From contig URXM01000001.1 in the NCBI GenBank assembly GCA_900551855.1, positions 186,001 through 250,000 on the forward strand: DNA of 64,000 nucleotides, written 5' to 3'. Every line of letters begins with the position of its first letter. Positions within the stretch are counted from its first letter, which is position 1. Under the pieces are notes generated by a model that saw only the letters and a list, made by a program, of their open reading frames with translations, made no database searches and was not told the origin of the DNA. Below are positions 1 to 9,078 of this stretch, in pieces. The DNA is from an uncultured Eubacteriales bacterium. GTDB taxonomy: Bacteria; Bacillota; Clostridia; Christensenellales; UBA1242. The position numbers and the translations under genes are program-made.

Positions 1-16
1 ACTTTTTTTGTGTCTA

Positions 17-403
17 TTAAAATATTTTAAGCAAAAAATAACAGACAATTATGCCAAGCGTAGTGCCGACAAATGCTGACAAAAAAGATAGAAGAATGGT
101 GGTGATATTTATGCTTTTTTCTTTAGATTTCTCTCTTTTTATATATTTTGGCTTGTCGTTTTCTAAAGCTTCAAACTCATAAGGCATAACTGCCAAGCAA
201 TATACATCATCATCGTCATATTTTATTGAAATATATTCTTGACGCTCTAGATGAGTTATTATATGCTTCACAGCTTCGCTATCCATTCTGAAATGCCTTG
301 GAAGTGCCATTATAATATCGGATAGCTCCACTATTTTATAGTTTCCATCGTTGCATTCATTGGCTAAAATTTTTAAAACCAATTTTGATTTTGTGTCTAA
401 CAT
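17..403 (-). CDS. Small winged-helix-like protein with C-terminal membrane anchor
   Basis: 128 residues, function unknown. Residues 1-70 are predominantly helical and look like a winged-helix DNA-binding domain, followed by a charged linker (about 75-98). A hydrophobic segment of about 20 residues forms the C-terminus, so the protein would be a tail-anchored membrane protein with a cytosolic N-domain. It aligns by eye along its whole length with the divergently transcribed gene at 497-853: same order, same spacing, a shared YxxI(D/S)xxxxDxxxxYCxxV-like strand region and the same C-terminal anchor. The two are therefore paralogues. No strong SD precedes the ATG; a TATAAT lies about 30 bases upstream in the shared promoter region. 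A transcriptional or membrane-sensing role is inference only. Confidence 0.7.
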   Translation of the reverse strand: MLDTKSKLVLKILANECNDGNYKIVELSDIIMALPRHFRMDSEAVKHIITHLERQEYISIKYDDDDVYCLAVMPYEFEALENDKPKYIKREKSKEKSINITTILLSFLSAFVGTTLGIIVCYFLLKIF

Positions 404-496
404 AATTATATTTTTTTCTTTTTTATCAGTTATTATACCAATTTGGTTCTCGCATAAATTGAAATGTTTTTGGGCAAATTAAAGAAAAAGGCGATT

Positions 497-853
497 ATGA
501 CAAGAAAAGAAAAAATGGTTATGTCTTATTTATGTTTAAAATGTCAACAAAAGAGGACATATCTTATTTCGCCGCAAGAAATCACGCAAGCGTTGTCAAA
601 AAAATATGTGTTGTCTATAGAAGAGATAGATGAAATAATGGTGCAATTATCAAACGAAAATTACATTGATTTTGTAGTTTCCGACAGCAAAAAAGGATAT
701 TTCTATTGTGTAAATTTAAAAAAATGCGGTCAAACATTTAATGCTGACACAAAGAAGAACAGAAGGACTTTTGGACTGCTTATCCTTAGAAGTATGTTTT
801 TGGCTACGGTGAGTTTTGTGTTTGGAATTATTTTGAAAGCAATTTTCAAATAA
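497..853 (+). CDS. Small winged-helix-like membrane-anchored protein, paralogue of the divergent neighbour
   Basis: 118 residues from the ATG at 497. A longer reading from the ATG at 464 exists, but the start at 497 (MTRKEK) lines up with the N-terminus of the divergent paralogue and has an AAGG sequence 6-9 bases upstream, whereas 464 has no SD. The N-terminal 75 residues resemble a winged-helix fold with a strand pair near YFYCVNL. A basic linker and one C-terminal transmembrane helix follow. Function unknown. The two genes sit head to head over about 90 bases, the usual layout of a co-regulated or self-regulated pair. Confidence 0.7.
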   Translation: MTRKEKMVMSYLCLKCQQKRTYLISPQEITQALSKKYVLSIEEIDEIMVQLSNENYIDFVVSDSKKGYFYCVNLKKCGQTFNADTKKNRRTFGLLILRSMFLATVSFVFGIILKAIFK

Positions 854-922
854 TGGAATTTTAAAAATTTATCTTTGAAATGTTATTTGGTGTAATTTGT
901 ATAAATTTTTGTTGAAATGTGT

Positions 923-934
923 TAAAATACAACT
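923..934 (+). promoter_or_regulatory. uvrB -10 box directly abutting the start codon
   Basis: Extended -10 element TGTTAAAAT at 920-928 with six bases between it and the uvrB ATG at 935. No SD sequence lies upstream. Transcription would begin at or next to the A of ATG, giving a leaderless mRNA. A -35 match is weak, as expected for an extended -10 promoter. Confidence 0.6.
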
Positions 935-2905
935 ATGGAAGAAAAATTTGAACTTAAATCTAAATATAAACCTGCAGGCGATCAGCCAGAGGCAATAGAC
1001 AAACTTGTCGAAGGTATTGAAGATGGTTTGAAAGATCAAGTATTGTTGGGTGTTACCGGCTCTGGTAAAACTTTTACTATGGCAAATATCATTCAAAGAG
1101 TGCAAAAACCTACATTGGTTATTGCTCACAACAAAACTTTGGCTGCTCAATTATGCAACGAGTTTCGTGAATTTTTTCCAAACAATCGTGTGGAATATTT
1201 TGTTTCATATTATGATTATTATCAGCCAGAAGCATACATAGTTTCAACTGATACTTACATTGAGAAGGATATGAGTGTAAATGAAGATATTGATAAACTT
1301 CGTTCTTCGACAACTTCTTCTCTTTTGGAAAGAAGAGATGTGATTGTTGTTGCTTCTGTTTCTTGCATTTATGGTTTGGGGAGTCCTGAAGAATATCACA
1401 ATTTGCATATTTCTTTGCGTGAAGGCGAGGAGTATGACAGAGATGATCTTATAAATCATTTGATATCTATTCAATACACAAGAAATGATATTGATTTCAA
1501 AAGAACAACATTTAGAGTTAAAGGTGATGTTGTTGATATTTTTCCTGCCAACCAAAGCGAAATGGCGATTAGGGTTAGATTTTTTGGCGATGAGATAGAA
1601 AAGATTTTTGAATTTGATCCTGTGAGTGGAAATTTGCTCAACGAAGTGAGTTATGTTGCAATTTATCCTGCAACGCACTATGCTGTTGGAAGCAACACAT
1701 TGAAAAACGCGATTGCAGAAATAGAAAAAGACAGAGAAAAAGCAATCAAAAAATTTGAGGACGAGCACAAACCTATTGAAGCGGAAAGAATTGGTCAGCG
1801 TGTGGCTTACGACATTGAAATGATGAAAGAAGTGGGCTATTGCAGTGGAATAGAAAACTATTCAAGATATTTTGATGGTAGAAAACCAGGAGAACCACCT
1901 TTTACACTTATTGATTATTTCCCAAAAGACTTTTTGACAATTATTGACGAAAGTCATATGACTTTGCCACAAATTAGGGCAATGTATAATGGCGACAGGG
2001 CAAGGAAGAACTCTTTGGTTGAATATGGTTTCCGTTTGGAAGCGGCAAGAGACAACAGACCATTGAAATTTGATGAGTTTGAGAAAAGATTGAAACAGAC
2101 TATCTATGTTTCTGCAACTCCAGGACCATACGAACTTGAAAAGGCTGGACAGGTTGTTGAACAAGTTATCAGACCTACTGGACTTTTGGATCCTAAAATT
2201 GAACTTAGACCTATTGAAAATCAAATTGAAGTTTTGATGGAAGAATGCAGAAAAACAATTGCTAGAGGAGCAAGAGTTTTGGTCACCACTTTGACGAAGA
2301 AAATGGCGGAAAGTTTGACAACATACCTTGCTGACAGAGAGTTTAAAGTCAAATATTTACACTCTGAAATTGACACTATGGAAAGAGTGGAAATTATCAA
2401 TGGACTCAGACAGGGAGAGTTTGACATCTTGGTTGGTATCAATCTTTTGAGAGAAGGACTTGATATGCCAGAAGTTGAATTGGTGTGCATTTTGGATGCA
2501 GATAAGGAAGGCTTTTTGAGAAGTGAGGGTGCGCTCATTCAAACGATTGGAAGAGCGGCAAGAAATGCAAATGGCAGGGTTATTATGTTTGCTGACACAG
2601 TGACAAAATCAATGAAAAATGCTATTGATGAAACTGAAAGGCGTAGAAGTTTGCAAGAAGCATACAACAAAGCGCACGGAATTGTCCCTAAAACAATCAT
2701 TAAAGAAATCAAAAATACTTTGGATATCAGCAAGAAAGTTAGTGAACATTCTATTGCAAAGAAAGACATTCCAAAGGAAATTGACCGTTTGACTTCTATG
2801 ATGAAAATTGCTTCTTCTCAACTTGATTTTGAAAGAGCAATTGAATTGAGAAACAAGATAAATGAATTAAAGAAAAGACTCAACAGAAAGGACAAAATTG
2901 AGTAA
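935..2905 (+). CDS. uvrB: UvrABC system protein B (excinuclease subunit)
   Basis: 656 residues, the normal length of UvrB. UvrB is the DNA-dependent ATPase that receives damaged DNA from UvrA, verifies the lesion and recruits UvrC in nucleotide excision repair. Visible: Walker A GVTGSGKT near residue 40, the beta-hairpin region containing [16 protein letters not shown] sequence (here [20 protein letters not shown]), the DESH box (IIDESH, about 335), the helicase motif QTIGRAARN near 540, and a C-terminal UVR domain (about residues 610-650, [16 protein letters not shown]) that contacts UvrC. The ATG at 935 follows a -10 box by six bases and has no SD, so the mRNA is probably leaderless. uvrA lies 650 bases downstream with its own promoter. 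Confidence 0.97.
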   Translation: MEEKFELKSKYKPAGDQPEAIDKLVEGIEDGLKDQVLLGVTGSGKTFTMANIIQRVQKPTLVIAHNKTLAAQLCNEFREFFPNNRVEYFVSYYDYYQPEAYIVSTDTYIEKDMSVNEDIDKLRSSTTSSLLERRDVIVVASVSCIYGLGSPEEYHNLHISLREGEEYDRDDLINHLISIQYTRNDIDFKRTTFRVKGDVVDIFPANQSEMAIRVRFFGDEIEKIFEFDPVSGNLLNEVSYVAIYPATHYAVGSNTLKNAIAEIEKDREKAIKKFEDEHKPIEAERIGQRVAYDIEMMKEVGYCSGIENYSRYFDGRKPGEPPFTLIDYFPKDFLTIIDESHMTLPQIRAMYNGDRARKNSLVEYGFRLEAARDNRPLKFDEFEKRLKQTIYVSATPGPYELEKAGQVVEQVIRPTGLLDPKIELRPIENQIEVLMEECRKTIARGARVLVTTLTKKMAESLTTYLADREFKVKYLHSEIDTMERVEIINGLRQGEFDILVGINLLREGLDMPEVELVCILDADKEGFLRSEGALIQTIGRAARNANGRVIMFADTVTKSMKNAIDETERRRSLQEAYNKAHGIVPKTIIKEIKNTLDISKKVSEHSIAKKDIPKEIDRLTSMMKIASSQLDFERAIELRNKINELKKRLNRKDKIE

Positions 2906-2960
2906 AGGGGTATTGACTTTTGATGACTACTCTGCTAAGATATTTAGCGAGGTGTAAAAA

Positions 2961-3446
2961 ATGAGATTGAGTTTTGCTGATATAAGAACTTTGATACTTG
3001 CTAAAAAAATTAAACCAGTTGTAAAATTGAAAGTTGGTGCTCTTCCTATAAGTCAATTGTGTTATATAGAACCTGTTGATTTGAAAAGACCAGATTATGC
3101 TCAAAATGCAAAAGCGGTTTGCAAGGCAGAAAGACTTGTAAAATTGGCATCTGTGAATATGTATTTCCACGCAGTTGGATATAAAGTTCCATTTAAGCCT
3201 ACAATTGAACAAGTTTTAAATCAAATTCCTGTTGAATATTTGAAAGATGCTGTTGCATTTAGAGTTGAACCTGCGTTTACTATAAACGACTATTTGAATG
3301 ACTTGAACTATTTGAAGGGAAAAACAACATTATACAAACTTGCAGACAATGCTGAAGTTCCTGAAAAAGTTAGAAATCAAGATGTTGTTATAAAAGACAG
3401 GAAGATCCGTGCTAAAGACATTGATGAAATTTGTATAGGTTTATAA
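2961..3446 (+). CDS. Conserved-looking hypothetical protein between uvrB and uvrA
   Basis: 161 residues, not recognised. The start has a good SD (GAGGTG, 6 bases before ATG). The protein is soluble, lysine-rich and mixed alpha/beta, with no signal peptide, transmembrane segment, cysteine cluster or nucleotide-binding motif that I can see. It follows uvrB by 55 bases and ends at a clear terminator, so it is likely co-transcribed with uvrB. That position between the two excinuclease genes suggests, but does not show, a link to DNA repair. Codon use matches the neighbours. Confidence 0.75.
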   Translation: MRLSFADIRTLILAKKIKPVVKLKVGALPISQLCYIEPVDLKRPDYAQNAKAVCKAERLVKLASVNMYFHAVGYKVPFKPTIEQVLNQIPVEYLKDAVAFRVEPAFTINDYLNDLNYLKGKTTLYKLADNAEVPEKVRNQDVVIKDRKIRAKDIDEICIGL

Positions 3447-3459
3447 TTTTTTAACATTG

Positions 3460-3494
3460 ACAACACAAATTATTATGTTTGTGTTGTTTTTTTA
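3460..3494 (+). terminator. Rho-independent terminator
   Basis: Ten-base-pair stem ACAACACAAA (3460-3469) with TTTGTGTTGT (3478-3487), eight-base loop, then a T-tract. Ends the uvrB transcript. Confidence 0.85.
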
Positions 3495-3497
3495 TAG

Positions 3498-3526
3498 TTG
3501 TTAAGAGATGAAATTTGTGGTATAAT
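3498..3526 (+). promoter_or_regulatory. uvrA promoter
   Basis: TTGTTA (3498-3503), 17-base spacer, TATAAT (3521-3526). The uvrA SD (GGAG) and ATG follow within 28 bases. No SOS-type (DinR/LexA) operator of the GAAC-N4-GTTC form is visible around it. Confidence 0.75.
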
Positions 3527-3553
3527 AATATTTAGTATTTAATTGGAGAAAAA

Positions 3554-6379
3554 ATGAAGAATTCTATTATCATTAAAGGTGCAAAGGAAAACAACTTAAA
3601 AAATGTTAGTCTAGAGCTTCCAAGAGACAAATTTATTGTCTTTACAGGTGTCAGTGGTTCTGGTAAGTCTTCCCTTGCGTTTGGAACTATTTTTGCAGAG
3701 GGACAGAGAAGATATATTGAAAGTTTGTCTTCTTATGCTAGACAGTTTTTGGGTGCAGCACAAAAGCCTGATGTTGAAGTGATTGAAGGTCTTTCTCCTG
3801 CCATTGCAATTGATCAAAAGACGACAAACAGAAACCCTCGTTCTACAGTGGGGACTGTTACAGAAATTTATGACTATTTGCGTTTGCTCTTTGCTAGAGT
3901 GGGCACTCCATATTGCCCAAATTGCAACAGAGAAGTTAAACAGCAAACGATTGATCAGATTGTTGACAGCATAAAAGAGCTTGGAGAAGGTGCAAAGATA
4001 ACTATTCTCGCACCAGTGATTCGTGGGCAGAAAGGAAGACATGAAAAACTTTTGGACTCATTAAAAAGAAGTGGTTATGTTCGTGTTGAAGTTGATGGAA
4101 ATGTTTACACTCTTGATGAACATATAGAACTTGACAAAAATATTAAGCACAACATCAATGTTGTCATTGACAGAATAACTTTGAAAGACGGAAAAGATGC
4201 CAGACTTGCAGGAAGTTTGGAAACTGCTTTGAAATTGGCAGATGGACTTGTCATTGTTTCCACCGATGAAAACAGAGAACTCTATTCAACAAATTATGCT
4301 TGTCCAGAATGTGGTTGGACCTTGGAAGAGATAACTCCTAGACTTTTTTCTTTCAATGCTCCTTATGGTGCTTGTCCAAACTGCACTGGAATTGGATATA
4401 CACTTGATATTGATGAGGGAATTGTTTTGAAAAATTCCAATTTATCAATCAATCAAGGTGCTTTCAATTTGACTGGTTGGAGAGTTGAAGAAGGCTCTAT
4501 GGCAAAGGCTTATTTTGAAGCATTGTCAAAAGCATATAACATTGATTTAAACAAACCGGTTTGTGAACTTCCAAAAGACCAAATTAAAATTTTGCTCTAT
4601 GGTTCTGGAAATGAGAAAATTGATGTCGAAGTTGACAATGAAAAAGGACAGAGATTTATTTCTGTTGCTTTTGAGGGAATTATCAACAACTTAAGAAGAA
4701 GATATAAAGAAACTACAAGCGAGTATGTAAAGTTTGAAATTGGTAGATTTATGAGAGAGCAAACATGTACTGTTTGCCATGGAAAGCGCTTGAATGAGTC
4801 TGCTCTTTCTGTAAAGATAAACAAAAAAGACATTGATGACTATTGCAGTCAAAGTGTCAGAAATTTGATACCGATGTTTGAAAATTTAAACTTAAGCAAA
4901 GCAAAAGCACAAATAGCAGAACCTATTTTGAAAGAGATTTTATCTCGTCTTAACTTTTTGCAAGATGTTGGCTTGGCATATTTGACATTAAATCGTTCTG
5001 CTGAAAGTTTGTCTGGTGGTGAAGCACAAAGAATTAGACTCGCCACTCAAATAGGAAGTGGGCTTGTTGGAGTTTTGTACATTCTCGACGAACCTTCTAT
5101 TGGTTTGCATCAAAGAGATAATGAAAAACTTCTTAACACTCTCAAAAAATTGAAAGATTTAGGGAATACTCTTATTGTTGTTGAACACGATGAAGACACA
5201 ATCAGAGCGGCAGACTATTTGGTCGATGTTGGACCTTATGCTGGTGTTCATGGTGGTGAAATCGTTGCTTGTGGAACTGTTGAACAGGTTATGGAAAACA
5301 AAAATTCTGTCACAGCAAGATTTTTGCGTGGAGGTGAAAAAATTGAAGTGCCTGCTACAAGAAGAAAACCAAAAGACTTTTTGACAATTGTGGGGGCAAG
5401 AGAAAACAATCTTAAAAATATTGATGTGAAAATACCTACCGGAATTTTGACTGTTGTCACTGGTGTTTCTGGAAGCGGTAAGTCAAGTCTTATCAACGGA
5501 ATTTTGTATCCTTACCTTTCAAATCTTCTTAACAACAGCAAACTTGAACTTGGAAAGTTTAAAGAAATCAAAAACGCCGATGTGTTGGATAAAGTTATAA
5601 ACATTGACCAGGCACCAATTGGAAGAACTCCAAGAAGCAACCCTGCAACTTATACTGGGGTGTTTACTGCAATCAGAGATTTGTTTGCAGCCACTCCAGA
5701 TGCAAAAATGCGTGGGTTTAATTCTGGAAGATTTAGTTTCAACATCAAAGGCGGTCGTTGTGAGGCGTGTGAAGGTGCTGGGGTAAAAGAAATTGAAATG
5801 TATTTCTTGCCTGATATCACTGTGCCTTGTGAAGTCTGCCATGGAAAACGATATAATCGTGAAACTTTGGAGGTTAAGTATAAGGGAAAGACAATCAGCG
5901 ATGTTTTGGATATGACAGTTGAAGAAGCTTTGAAGTTTTTTGAAAACATACCTACTATCAAAAACAAAATTCAAGCATTATATGATGTTGGCCTTTCTTA
6001 CATCAAACTTGGTCAACCTGCCACAACTTTGTCTGGTGGTGAAGCTCAAAGGGTTAAACTTGCGACAGAACTTTCAAGAAAAGATACTGGCAGAACAATG
6101 TATATTTTGGACGAACCAACAACTGGTCTTCATATGTTTGATGTCAAGAAACTTATTGCAATTTTGGACAGATTGATTGGAAATGGAAATTCTGTTGTTG
6201 TAATCGAACACAATCTTGATGTAATCAAATGTGCAGATTATATCATCGATATAGGTCCAGAAGGTGGCGATGAAGGTGGAACTATTGTTGCAACAGGCAC
6301 GCCAGAAGAGATAGCTGAATGTGAAGAAAGTTGGACTGGAAAATTCTTGAAAAAGATTTTGCCAAGTGCTGAACAATAA
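3554..6379 (+). CDS. uvrA: UvrABC system protein A (excinuclease ATPase)
   Basis: 941 residues, full length. UvrA dimers scan DNA for bulky lesions and load UvrB. Two ABC-type ATPase halves are visible: Walker A GVSGSGKSS near residue 32 and again near 640; signature LSGGEAQR near 490 and 830; Walker B ILDEPSIGLHQRD and ILDEPTTGLHMFD. Zinc-binding CxxC pairs are present: CPNC near 122, CPEC/CPNC near 250-280 and CEAC...CEVC near 740-765. SD TTGGAG stands 7 bases before the ATG. The gene is monocistronic, with its own promoter and terminator. Confidence 0.98.
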   Translation: MKNSIIIKGAKENNLKNVSLELPRDKFIVFTGVSGSGKSSLAFGTIFAEGQRRYIESLSSYARQFLGAAQKPDVEVIEGLSPAIAIDQKTTNRNPRSTVGTVTEIYDYLRLLFARVGTPYCPNCNREVKQQTIDQIVDSIKELGEGAKITILAPVIRGQKGRHEKLLDSLKRSGYVRVEVDGNVYTLDEHIELDKNIKHNINVVIDRITLKDGKDARLAGSLETALKLADGLVIVSTDENRELYSTNYACPECGWTLEEITPRLFSFNAPYGACPNCTGIGYTLDIDEGIVLKNSNLSINQGAFNLTGWRVEEGSMAKAYFEALSKAYNIDLNKPVCELPKDQIKILLYGSGNEKIDVEVDNEKGQRFISVAFEGIINNLRRRYKETTSEYVKFEIGRFMREQTCTVCHGKRLNESALSVKINKKDIDDYCSQSVRNLIPMFENLNLSKAKAQIAEPILKEILSRLNFLQDVGLAYLTLNRSAESLSGGEAQRIRLATQIGSGLVGVLYILDEPSIGLHQRDNEKLLNTLKKLKDLGNTLIVVEHDEDTIRAADYLVDVGPYAGVHGGEIVACGTVEQVMENKNSVTARFLRGGEKIEVPATRRKPKDFLTIVGARENNLKNIDVKIPTGILTVVTGVSGSGKSSLINGILYPYLSNLLNNSKLELGKFKEIKNADVLDKVINIDQAPIGRTPRSNPATYTGVFTAIRDLFAATPDAKMRGFNSGRFSFNIKGGRCEACEGAGVKEIEMYFLPDITVPCEVCHGKRYNRETLEVKYKGKTISDVLDMTVEEALKFFENIPTIKNKIQALYDVGLSYIKLGQPATTLSGGEAQRVKLATELSRKDTGRTMYILDEPTTGLHMFDVKKLIAILDRLIGNGNSVVVIEHNLDVIKCADYIIDIGPEGGDEGGTIVATGTPEEIAECEESWTGKFLKKILPSAEQ

Positions 6380-6390
6380 ATAAAAAATAT

Positions 6391-6440
6391 AATTGTGTGA
6401 TAAAAATAGTGATTAGATATTTTTATTGCACAATTTTTTT
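6391..6440 (+). terminator. Terminator of uvrA
   Basis: Eighteen-pair stem (6391-6408 with 6418-6435, two G-U wobbles), nine-base loop, followed by a T-tract. Confidence 0.85.
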
Positions 6441-6476
6441 ATTGAAGATTTAAAAATAAAGCGATTTCGCAAAAAA

Positions 6477-6506
6477 TTGACAAAAAACAATAAAATGTAG
6501 TAAAAT
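6477..6506 (+). promoter_or_regulatory. Promoter of the YycJ-like gene, nearly leaderless
   Basis: TTGACA (6477-6482), 18-base spacer, TAAAAT (6501-6506). The ATG at 6516 lies nine bases after the -10, leaving an untranslated leader of about three bases and no SD. Confidence 0.65.
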
Positions 6507-6515
6507 TATAGGGCA

Positions 6516-7301
6516 ATGAGAGTAATAAATTTATCATCAGGTAGTGATGGAAACCTTACATATATTGAAACGGACAACACAAAGATTTTGGTTGACGATG
6601 GTCTTTCATGCAAAGAAACTCAAAACAGACTTTCTTTGATTGGAGTTGACGGAAGCCAAATAGATGGAATTGTTGTCACTCACGAACATAATGACCATAT
6701 CAAAGGTGTCGATGTGTTTAGCAGAAAATATAACATTCCTATTTATGCGCATGATGAGGTATGGGCTGGACTTTATGACAAATTGCCTAAGGTCGATGAC
6801 AAAAACAAGAAGATTTTTACTGACACTTTTGGTATTAAAGATTTGATAATCACTCCAGTTGAAGTGCCTCACGATGTGAAATGTTTTGGTTTTTCTATTG
6901 CTGAAAACGACAAAAAAATAAGCATTTTGACAGATTTGGGACATACCGAAGACAGAATTTTAAACAGCGTTAAAGGAAGTCAACTTGTTTACATTGAAGC
7001 AAATCATGATTTGAATATGCTTAAAAATTGTGAAAAATATCCTTTGGCTTTGAAAATGCGTATTGCAGGAAAAAACGGACATTTGTCAAACGATGCTTCT
7101 GCAGAATTTATTGGAAAACTTGTGACAACAGGTACAAGGCAAATTGTTTTGGCTCATTTAAGCAAAGAAAACAACACTCCGGAGTTGGCTTACAACTATA
7201 TTTCATCAAAATTGGCTGACAAGGATTTGATTGAAGGGGAAATGTTTAAAATTGATGTTGCGTTGACAAGGCCAACAACTATGTTTAAGTTAAAAAAATA
7301 G
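6516..7301 (+). CDS. Metallo-beta-lactamase-fold hydrolase, YycJ/WalJ type
   Basis: 261 residues, typical for the YycJ family of MBL-fold proteins (putative 5'-to-3' DNA exonuclease or phosphodiesterase). The zinc motif THEHNDHIKG is at residues 55-64, a further metal Asp in TDLGH near 140, and the late His in IVLAHLSKENNTPELA near 215. The N-terminal SSGSDGN segment (7-13) is characteristic of the family. In many Bacillota this gene sits beside walRK; here it stands alone between uvrA and radC, so its usual regulatory neighbours are absent. No SD precedes the start, which nearly abuts the promoter. Confidence 0.88.
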   Translation: MRVINLSSGSDGNLTYIETDNTKILVDDGLSCKETQNRLSLIGVDGSQIDGIVVTHEHNDHIKGVDVFSRKYNIPIYAHDEVWAGLYDKLPKVDDKNKKIFTDTFGIKDLIITPVEVPHDVKCFGFSIAENDKKISILTDLGHTEDRILNSVKGSQLVYIEANHDLNMLKNCEKYPLALKMRIAGKNGHLSNDASAEFIGKLVTTGTRQIVLAHLSKENNTPELAYNYISSKLADKDLIEGEMFKIDVALTRPTTMFKLKK

Positions 7302-7333
7302 AGTATAGAAAATTATCTATGCTCTATTTTTTT
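7292..7333. terminator. Bidirectional terminator between convergent genes
   Basis: Inverted repeat AAAAAAATAGAG-T-ATAGA with TCTAT-G-CTCTATTTTTTT, loop about six bases. A and T tracts on both sides let it end transcription from either direction. It contains the stop codons of both flanking genes. Confidence 0.8.
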
Positions 7334-8064
7334 GATGACGATGTCAAAAAATCAAAATTTTCTTCTTCAAAATGCTCTATAAAACCATCATTTCTTTCAC
7401 TATAAATGCCGTCTTCGCCAACAATAAAACTGTCTAAAAGTTGACAATCAATGTTTTCTAAAATTCTTTCTAAATATTCTACTGCTTCGTGATCATCTTG
7501 TGATGGCTGTGCAGATCCATGAGGGTGATTGTGTGCCACAGCAAGATAGGATGCTTTGGTTGAAGCAATAAAATTGTAAACATCCATAGGATTTATGCCG
7601 ACTTGCCTAACACTGTTTAAATCATAAATTCGTTTTTGCAAAAGCTTGAAACTGTGATCTATTGCAAACAAATATAGATTTTCTGTTGTTTGAAACCTTA
7701 AAAGTCCGCCTAAGAAATGTAAAAATTCTTGATTGTTTTTCAGACTTATCCTTTTTTGCATTCTTACAAATGAATAGTAAGTTGCAAAATTTCCAAGAAG
7801 TTTTATCTTTTTGGCACTTTTTTCATTTATCCCTTTGATTTTCAGAAGTTCGGATATGTCTGCATCAACAATATTGGCAAAATTGCCAAACTGTTTCAAA
7901 AGCACATGTGCAAGTGGATTTACATCACCACGAGGAAAAATATATGTCAAGAAAAATTCAGTTGCTTGAATTTCGCTTACATTTTCAAGTCCTACATTGT
8001 AAACTAAATCTAAAAGTCTGCCACGATGTCCGTCGTGTGAAATTTTTGTTGTTTCTTTTTTCAT
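7324..8064 (-). CDS. radC: RadC-family JAB/MPN domain protein
   Basis: 246 residues from the ATG at 8064. A helix-hairpin-helix region (about residues 60-95: LLKIKGINEKSAKKIK) is followed by a JAB metalloprotease-like domain with the motif HNHPHGSAQPSQDD (HxHPxGxxxPSxxD), giving two His and one Asp metal ligands. The family has no settled biochemical role; the old link to DNA repair is disputed. The start lies one base after the aldolase stop (TAATATG) and has no SD, suggesting translational coupling or reinitiation. A TTG start at 8112 would overlap the aldolase by 47 bases and is less likely. Confidence 0.88.
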   Translation of the reverse strand: MKKETTKISHDGHRGRLLDLVYNVGLENVSEIQATEFFLTYIFPRGDVNPLAHVLLKQFGNFANIVDADISELLKIKGINEKSAKKIKLLGNFATYYSFVRMQKRISLKNNQEFLHFLGGLLRFQTTENLYLFAIDHSFKLLQKRIYDLNSVRQVGINPMDVYNFIASTKASYLAVAHNHPHGSAQPSQDDHEAVEYLERILENIDCQLLDSFIVGEDGIYSERNDGFIEHFEEENFDFLTSSSKK

Positions 8065-8065
8065 A

Positions 8066-8989
8066 TTATATTTTTTTACTGTTTTTGAATACTTTTTTAT
8101 TTTTATCAGCAATCATATTTGCGATTTCTTCTATTGCCAATGTGTTTGGTTTTCTTATATCAAAATTTTTTGGATTTTCTTTAAGGTGTTTTCTGAGAGT
8201 TGCCATATATGCAAGTCTAATATCAGTGTCGCAATTGATTTTGTATATGTGATGTTTTGAAGCAGCTTTTGCTAAAAATTTTTCAGGAATACCAACAGCT
8301 CCATTCATATCTCCACCATATTGATTTATTGTTTCAACATATTGTTGAGGAACACTTGATGCTCCATGCAAAACAAGGGGAGTGGTTGGAATTTCTTTTT
8401 CTATTTGCTTCAAAATGTCAAAACGGAGTTTTTGTTCTCCTTTAAATTTGTAAGCACCATGGCTTGTCCCGATTGCTACAGCAAGTGTGTCGCAGTTTGT
8501 TCTTTCAACAAATTCTTTTGCACTCTTTGGATCGGTGTAAATATTTTTCTCTGCACTGACTGTGTCTTCAACTCCAGCCAAAACGCCTAATTCTGCTTCA
8601 ACAAAAACGCCTTTTTTGTGTGCGTAATTTACCACTTTTTTTGTCAACTTTACATTTTCTTCAAATGGGAGAGAGCTTCCATCAATCATAACGCTGTCAA
8701 ATCCTAAATCAACAGCTTTTTTGCAAACTTCATAACTTTTCCCGTGATCCAAATGCAAAAAGATTGGGAGCTTATATGTTTTCTTTGCGCTGTCAAACAA
8801 AGGTTTTACAAAATTTTCTCCCATATAAGAAAGAGCACCTTCGCTTACTGCCAAAATTGCAGGAGACTGACTTTTTTCACAGCCTTCGCAAATAGCTTTT
8901 AATGTTTCCATATTTATAAAATTGTATGCTCCAAGGCAATAACCATTTTTTATGCAGTCCTTATAATAAAATTTTAATGTTTTCATCAT
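8066..8989 (-). CDS. fba: Fructose-bisphosphate aldolase, class II
   Basis: 307 residues. The zinc-dependent aldolase cleaves fructose 1,6-bisphosphate to DHAP and glyceraldehyde 3-phosphate in glycolysis. Zinc ligands are visible in HLDHGKS (about residue 80-86), GTSHGAYKF (about 180) and LVLHGASSV (about 210); EAELG near 135 is the usual second-metal Glu. The C-terminus runs slightly basic. The upstream minus-strand region has TTGTCA, a 16-base spacer and an extended -10 TGTTAAAAT; the SD AAGGGG lies about 6 bases before the ATG. radC follows with one base between stop and start, so the two are likely one transcript. Confidence 0.95.
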   Translation of the reverse strand: MMKTLKFYYKDCIKNGYCLGAYNFINMETLKAICEGCEKSQSPAILAVSEGALSYMGENFVKPLFDSAKKTYKLPIFLHLDHGKSYEVCKKAVDLGFDSVMIDGSSLPFEENVKLTKKVVNYAHKKGVFVEAELGVLAGVEDTVSAEKNIYTDPKSAKEFVERTNCDTLAVAIGTSHGAYKFKGEQKLRFDILKQIEKEIPTTPLVLHGASSVPQQYVETINQYGGDMNGAVGIPEKFLAKAASKHHIYKINCDTDIRLAYMATLRKHLKENPKNFDIRKPNTLAIEEIANMIADKNKKVFKNSKKI

Positions 8990-9078
8990 TATAACCCCTT
9001 TTTCTACATAATTTTAACACATTTTGTGATTTTGACAAACATATTATTGATATATAATAAAAAATGTGTGAGGTGATT

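Noticed and set aside
464..496. Upstream ATG start (464) for the small plus-strand gene.
   Set aside because: It lacks an SD and extends beyond the N-terminus of its paralogue, while 497 has both.
8065..8112. TTG start extending RadC into the aldolase gene.
   Set aside because: It would overlap the aldolase by 47 bases and lacks an SD; an ATG next to the aldolase stop is available.
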